DNA from: Chloroflexota bacterium
GTDB lineage: Bacteria; Chloroflexota; Anaerolineae; Caldilineales; Caldilineaceae
Reading direction: 5' to 3'
Length of the DNA: 64,000 nt
Assembly (NCBI GenBank): GCA_018969295.1
Contig: JAGWYN010000008.1
Span: forward strand, 62,001 to 126,000
The notes under the pieces were generated by a model, which saw only the letters and a program-made list of their open reading frames with translations, was not told where the DNA came from and made no database searches. Positions 61,832 through 64,000 of this stretch are shown piece by piece. Position 1 is the stretch's first letter; each line of letters begins with the position of its first letter. Made by a program: the position numbers and the translations under genes.

Positions 61832-61920
61832 GTCTATCTCTGAAAACTTTGCCGTCGGGTTTAGATGGCTTGTATTGTGTTGGAAGGTCACAGATACTCG
61901 GGTAATTTTCAGAGATAGAC
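61832..61920. promoter_or_regulatory. Perfect 15-bp inverted arms facing both divergent genes
   Basis: GTCTATCTCTGAAAA (61832-61846) and its exact reverse complement (61906-61920) are separated by 59 bp. Each arm presents TTTTCAGAGATAGAC in the direction of the gene it faces: superoxide dismutase on the minus strand and nSTAND on the plus strand. On the minus side TATATT/TATTCT follows 14-16 bases after the TTTTCA, compatible with a -10. A shared operator or activator site is likely. A small inserted element with terminal repeats is the alternative. Confidence 0.65.
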
Positions 61921-62027
61921 CGATCATAGATGCAAAGGGCACAAAGGTCAAATCGAACCAGCCATTCCCAATGGGAATCTGGTCACCCACCAACGACCGG
62001 AACGGAAAGATCCTGGGGAGGTGAACG

Positions 62028-64000
62028 ATGACAGCACCGGAAAATTTCAAAAAGTCCCTCCCGCAGCTGGGGGAAGAAGTCAGCCGTGCGCAGAACCCGT
62101 ACATTGGCCCGCGCCCGTTTGCCGACAACGAGCGTGAGCAGCAGCTCTTTTTTGGCCGTGAGCGCGAGGGGGCCGATCTGCTTTCGTTGGTGATGGCGGA
62201 CCGCAGCGTGCTTTTTTATGCGCCTTCGGGTGCTGGCAAAAGTTCGCTGGTCAACGCACGTCTGCTGCCGGCGCTGCGTGCGGAGGGGTTTGTGGTGCTG
62301 GGGCGGGCGCGGGTCGGCGGTCAACTGCCCGCTGATCTGCCGGTCACGGCGGTAGCGAATGTCTATGTCTACAATTTGCTGCGGGATCTGGACCCAGGGC
62401 ACCAGGGGGAGGCCTCTCTGCGCCGCCAGCGGCTCCCCGACTTTCTGGCCCGAGGGGTGGGTGAGGAGAGCGATCGGGTGCTGGTGATCGACCAATTTGA
62501 GGAGATCTTCACCACCTATCCGGAGCAGTGGGAGAAGCGTGAGGACTTTTTTCGCCAGCTGAGCCAGGCGCTCTCCGCCGACCCCCGCCTGTGGGTGATT
62601 CTGACCATGCGTGAGGACTACATTGCCGAGCTCGACCCCTATGCACGGCTGCTGCCCAATCGGCTGCGGGTGCGTTACCGGCTCAACTACATGGATGCGA
62701 CGGCGGCGCTTGCTGCGGTGACCAAACCGGCCGAACTGGGAGGGCGCCCGTTTGAACCCGGTGTGGCCGAACGGTTGGTGGACAACCTGCGCCAGCGGGT
62801 GGAGGAGAGCACGACGGACAGCCCTGCCCCCTTGGGGGAGATGGTGGAGCCGGTGCAGCTGCAGGTCGTCTGTATGCAGCTCTGGCAGCGGCTGCTGGAA
62901 GAGCCTGGGGCGACGATCACCGCCGAGGATGTCGAGAAACTGGCACGCGGAGCGGGGCTGGGCGAGTTTGTCAACCATGCGCTGGCCAGTTTTTATGAAC
63001 AGACCCTGGCCGCAGTGGTCGCAGCGACGACCACTGCGGTCAGTGAGCGCGAGCTGCGTGACTGGTTCAGCCAGCGGTTGATCACGCGCGACGGCACGCG
63101 CAACCTGCTCTATCAGTCCGACACAGAGACAGATACGTTGCCTAATCCGGTCGCGCTGGCGCTGGAGCAGCGCTTTTTGCTGCGCGGGGAGACGCGCGGC
63201 GGTGGCCGTTGGGTGGAACTGATCCACGACCGGCTGATTGGCCCTATCCGAGAGGCCAACGAGCGCTGGCGCCAGGCCCATTCGTTGGTGATTGCAGCTG
63301 ATCTCTGGAACGTCGACCGCAGCCCCTCGCGTCTGCTGCACAGTGCGGCGCTGGCCGAGGCAGAGCAGGCGCTGGCTGCAACTCCCCGTTTGTATGGACC
63401 GCTGGAGCGCAGCCTGGTGGCGAGCAGCGCAGCCGCTGAAGCGGAACGGCTGGCCGCACTCCAGGCCCGGGAGGCAGCGCAGCAGCAGGAGGCAAAACGC
63501 GACCGGCTGATCGCGGTCGGGGCGACGGTGGCGGCGATCAGCATGCTGCTGCTGCTGCTGTTGTCTCTCTGGTTTGCCAGCCAGGCGGCTGCCAACTATG
63601 TGCGGGCGCAGGCAGAAGCTGTCTCGAGAACGCTCGAAGCGGCCCGCGCCAGGCAGCTGGCCGACACCGCCAGGGAGCAGGCTGCAGCAGCAGAGGCAGC
63701 TCGCTCGGCCGCGGACGCTGCTCGGGTCGATGCGGTGCAGGCGCGCGCCCGCACCGAACAGCTGCTGCGACAGATCCGCGGCGACCAGCTCGCCAGCCAG
63801 GCTGTTTTTGCCCTTTCCAGCCGCCCCCAGCAGTCGCTTTTGTTGGCGGTCGAAGCCATGCGGGTGGGTGCTGCCGGGGGGCAGTTCTCGCACACGATCG
63901 AACAAGCAATCCACGACGGATTGGCTGCGACCGGTGGCCTGCCTTTGGCTGCGCTCAGCGACAGCGCAGTTGCGCTGTCGCTGAGCCCGGACGCACATTG
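62028..64000 (+). CDS. nSTAND NTPase with transmembrane segment, 3' end outside window
   Basis: 657 residues visible from the ATG at 62028, preceded by GGGGAGGTGA. The nSTAND1 domain starts at NPYIGPRPFADNEREQQLFFGRE; Walker A is YAPSGAGKSS, and Walker B is RVLVIDQFEEIF. It has TMREDYIAELDPY and LIHDRLI, typical of this family. A hydrophobic segment (LIAVGATVAAISMLLLLLLS) lies near residues 493-515, then an Ala-rich coiled coil, then HLAVEAMRVG-like and LAALSDSAVALSLSPDA, which looks like the first blade of a WD40 propeller. The stop is outside the window. There is no effector domain before the NTPase. Confidence 0.9.
   Translation, partial: MTAPENFKKSLPQLGEEVSRAQNPYIGPRPFADNEREQQLFFGREREGADLLSLVMADRSVLFYAPSGAGKSSLVNARLLPALRAEGFVVLGRARVGGQLPADLPVTAVANVYVYNLLRDLDPGHQGEASLRRQRLPDFLARGVGEESDRVLVIDQFEEIFTTYPEQWEKREDFFRQLSQALSADPRLWVILTMREDYIAELDPYARLLPNRLRVRYRLNYMDATAALAAVTKPAELGGRPFEPGVAERLVDNLRQRVEESTTDSPAPLGEMVEPVQLQVVCMQLWQRLLEEPGATITAEDVEKLARGAGLGEFVNHALASFYEQTLAAVVAATTTAVSERELRDWFSQRLITRDGTRNLLYQSDTETDTLPNPVALALEQRFLLRGETRGGGRWVELIHDRLIGPIREANERWRQAHSLVIAADLWNVDRSPSRLLHSAALAEAEQALAATPRLYGPLERSLVASSAAAEAERLAALQAREAAQQQEAKRDRLIAVGATVAAISMLLLLLLSLWFASQAAANYVRAQAEAVSRTLEAARARQLADTAREQAAAAEAARSAADAARVDAVQARARTEQLLRQIRGDQLASQAVFALSSRPQQSLLLAVEAMRVGAAGGQFSHTIEQAIHDGLAATGGLPLAALSDSAVALSLSPDAH

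Noticed and set aside
61832..61920. Calling the inverted arms a MITE
   Set aside because: No target duplication is seen and only one copy is in the window. Kept as a regulatory element with the mobile option noted.
61785..62024. Small open frame of 79 codons in the sod-nSTAND intergenic region
   Set aside because: It spans the inverted arms and the ribosome site of the nSTAND gene, has no ribosome site of its own and resembles nothing.
61814..62128. 104-codon minus-strand frame overlapping the nSTAND start
   Set aside because: It overlaps a well-supported start and contains the regulatory arms. No family features.

Overview
The window is a GC-rich bacterial chromosome segment packed with genes on both strands. 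It has no rRNA, tRNA, CRISPR array, transposase or phage gene that I can see. The gene families point to a member of the Chloroflexota, possibly an Anaerolineae or Caldilineae relative: a CHAT protein fused to an FGE-type domain, an nSTAND NTPase, a large SARP/AfsR-type regulator, Thr/Pro-rich lipoproteins, GT39-type membrane glycosyltransferases with C-terminal beta domains, short-form HisG with HisZ, and sulfolipid genes. This assignment is inference; I saw no marker that fixes the taxon.

Layout. 1-883: the end of a zinc alcohol dehydrogenase. 932-5362: sucC-sucD followed by an exported alpha/beta hydrolase with an unusual nucleophile residue. 5513-8787: sixA and sqdX, divergent from sqdB (sulfoquinovosyl-diacylglycerol synthesis). 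8925-13378: malic enzyme MaeB, an FAD amine oxidase-like protein and a PHP phosphatase. 13407-16899: an HMCES/YedK protein, hisZ-hisG and a RmlC-like epimerase. 17025-18240: mtnP, and rpmG with its own promoter and terminator. 18313-27661: exported proteins (SH3b protein, lipoproteins, a four-repeat surface protein), a GNAT enzyme, an AfsR-like regulator and a sulfotransferase. 27711-38745: a ten-gene minus-strand run for glycan assembly (one GT2, three GT4, a pyruvyl transferase, a sulfatase-like enzyme, a flippase) led by an M50 protease, an HD protein and a TyrA-like protein. 39003-44335: a membrane-anchored glycosidase-like protein, a solute-binding protein, a Lon-like protease and a UspA-like protein. 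44363-48708: two GT39 membrane glycosyltransferases. 48811-57997: a PD-(D/E)XK Fe-S nuclease divergent from a DnaQ-DinG fusion, a ResB-like protein, a GT4, an aspartate aminotransferase and an RluA pseudouridine synthase.

58040-64000 is the most unusual part. A CHAT protease-FGE fusion is followed at once by a SIR2-like protein, then by an oppositely oriented lipoprotein superoxide dismutase, and then by an nSTAND NTPase with a transmembrane segment that runs off the window. A pair of perfect 15-bp arms lies between the dismutase and the NTPase, one arm facing each gene. I propose this block as a candidate conflict or stress-sensing system.

Recurring traits are ATGA stop/start overlaps inside operons, good extended -10 or -35/-10 promoters, at least two promoters that would give nearly leaderless mRNAs, and in-frame tandem repeats of 12 to 15 bp in linkers and leaders.
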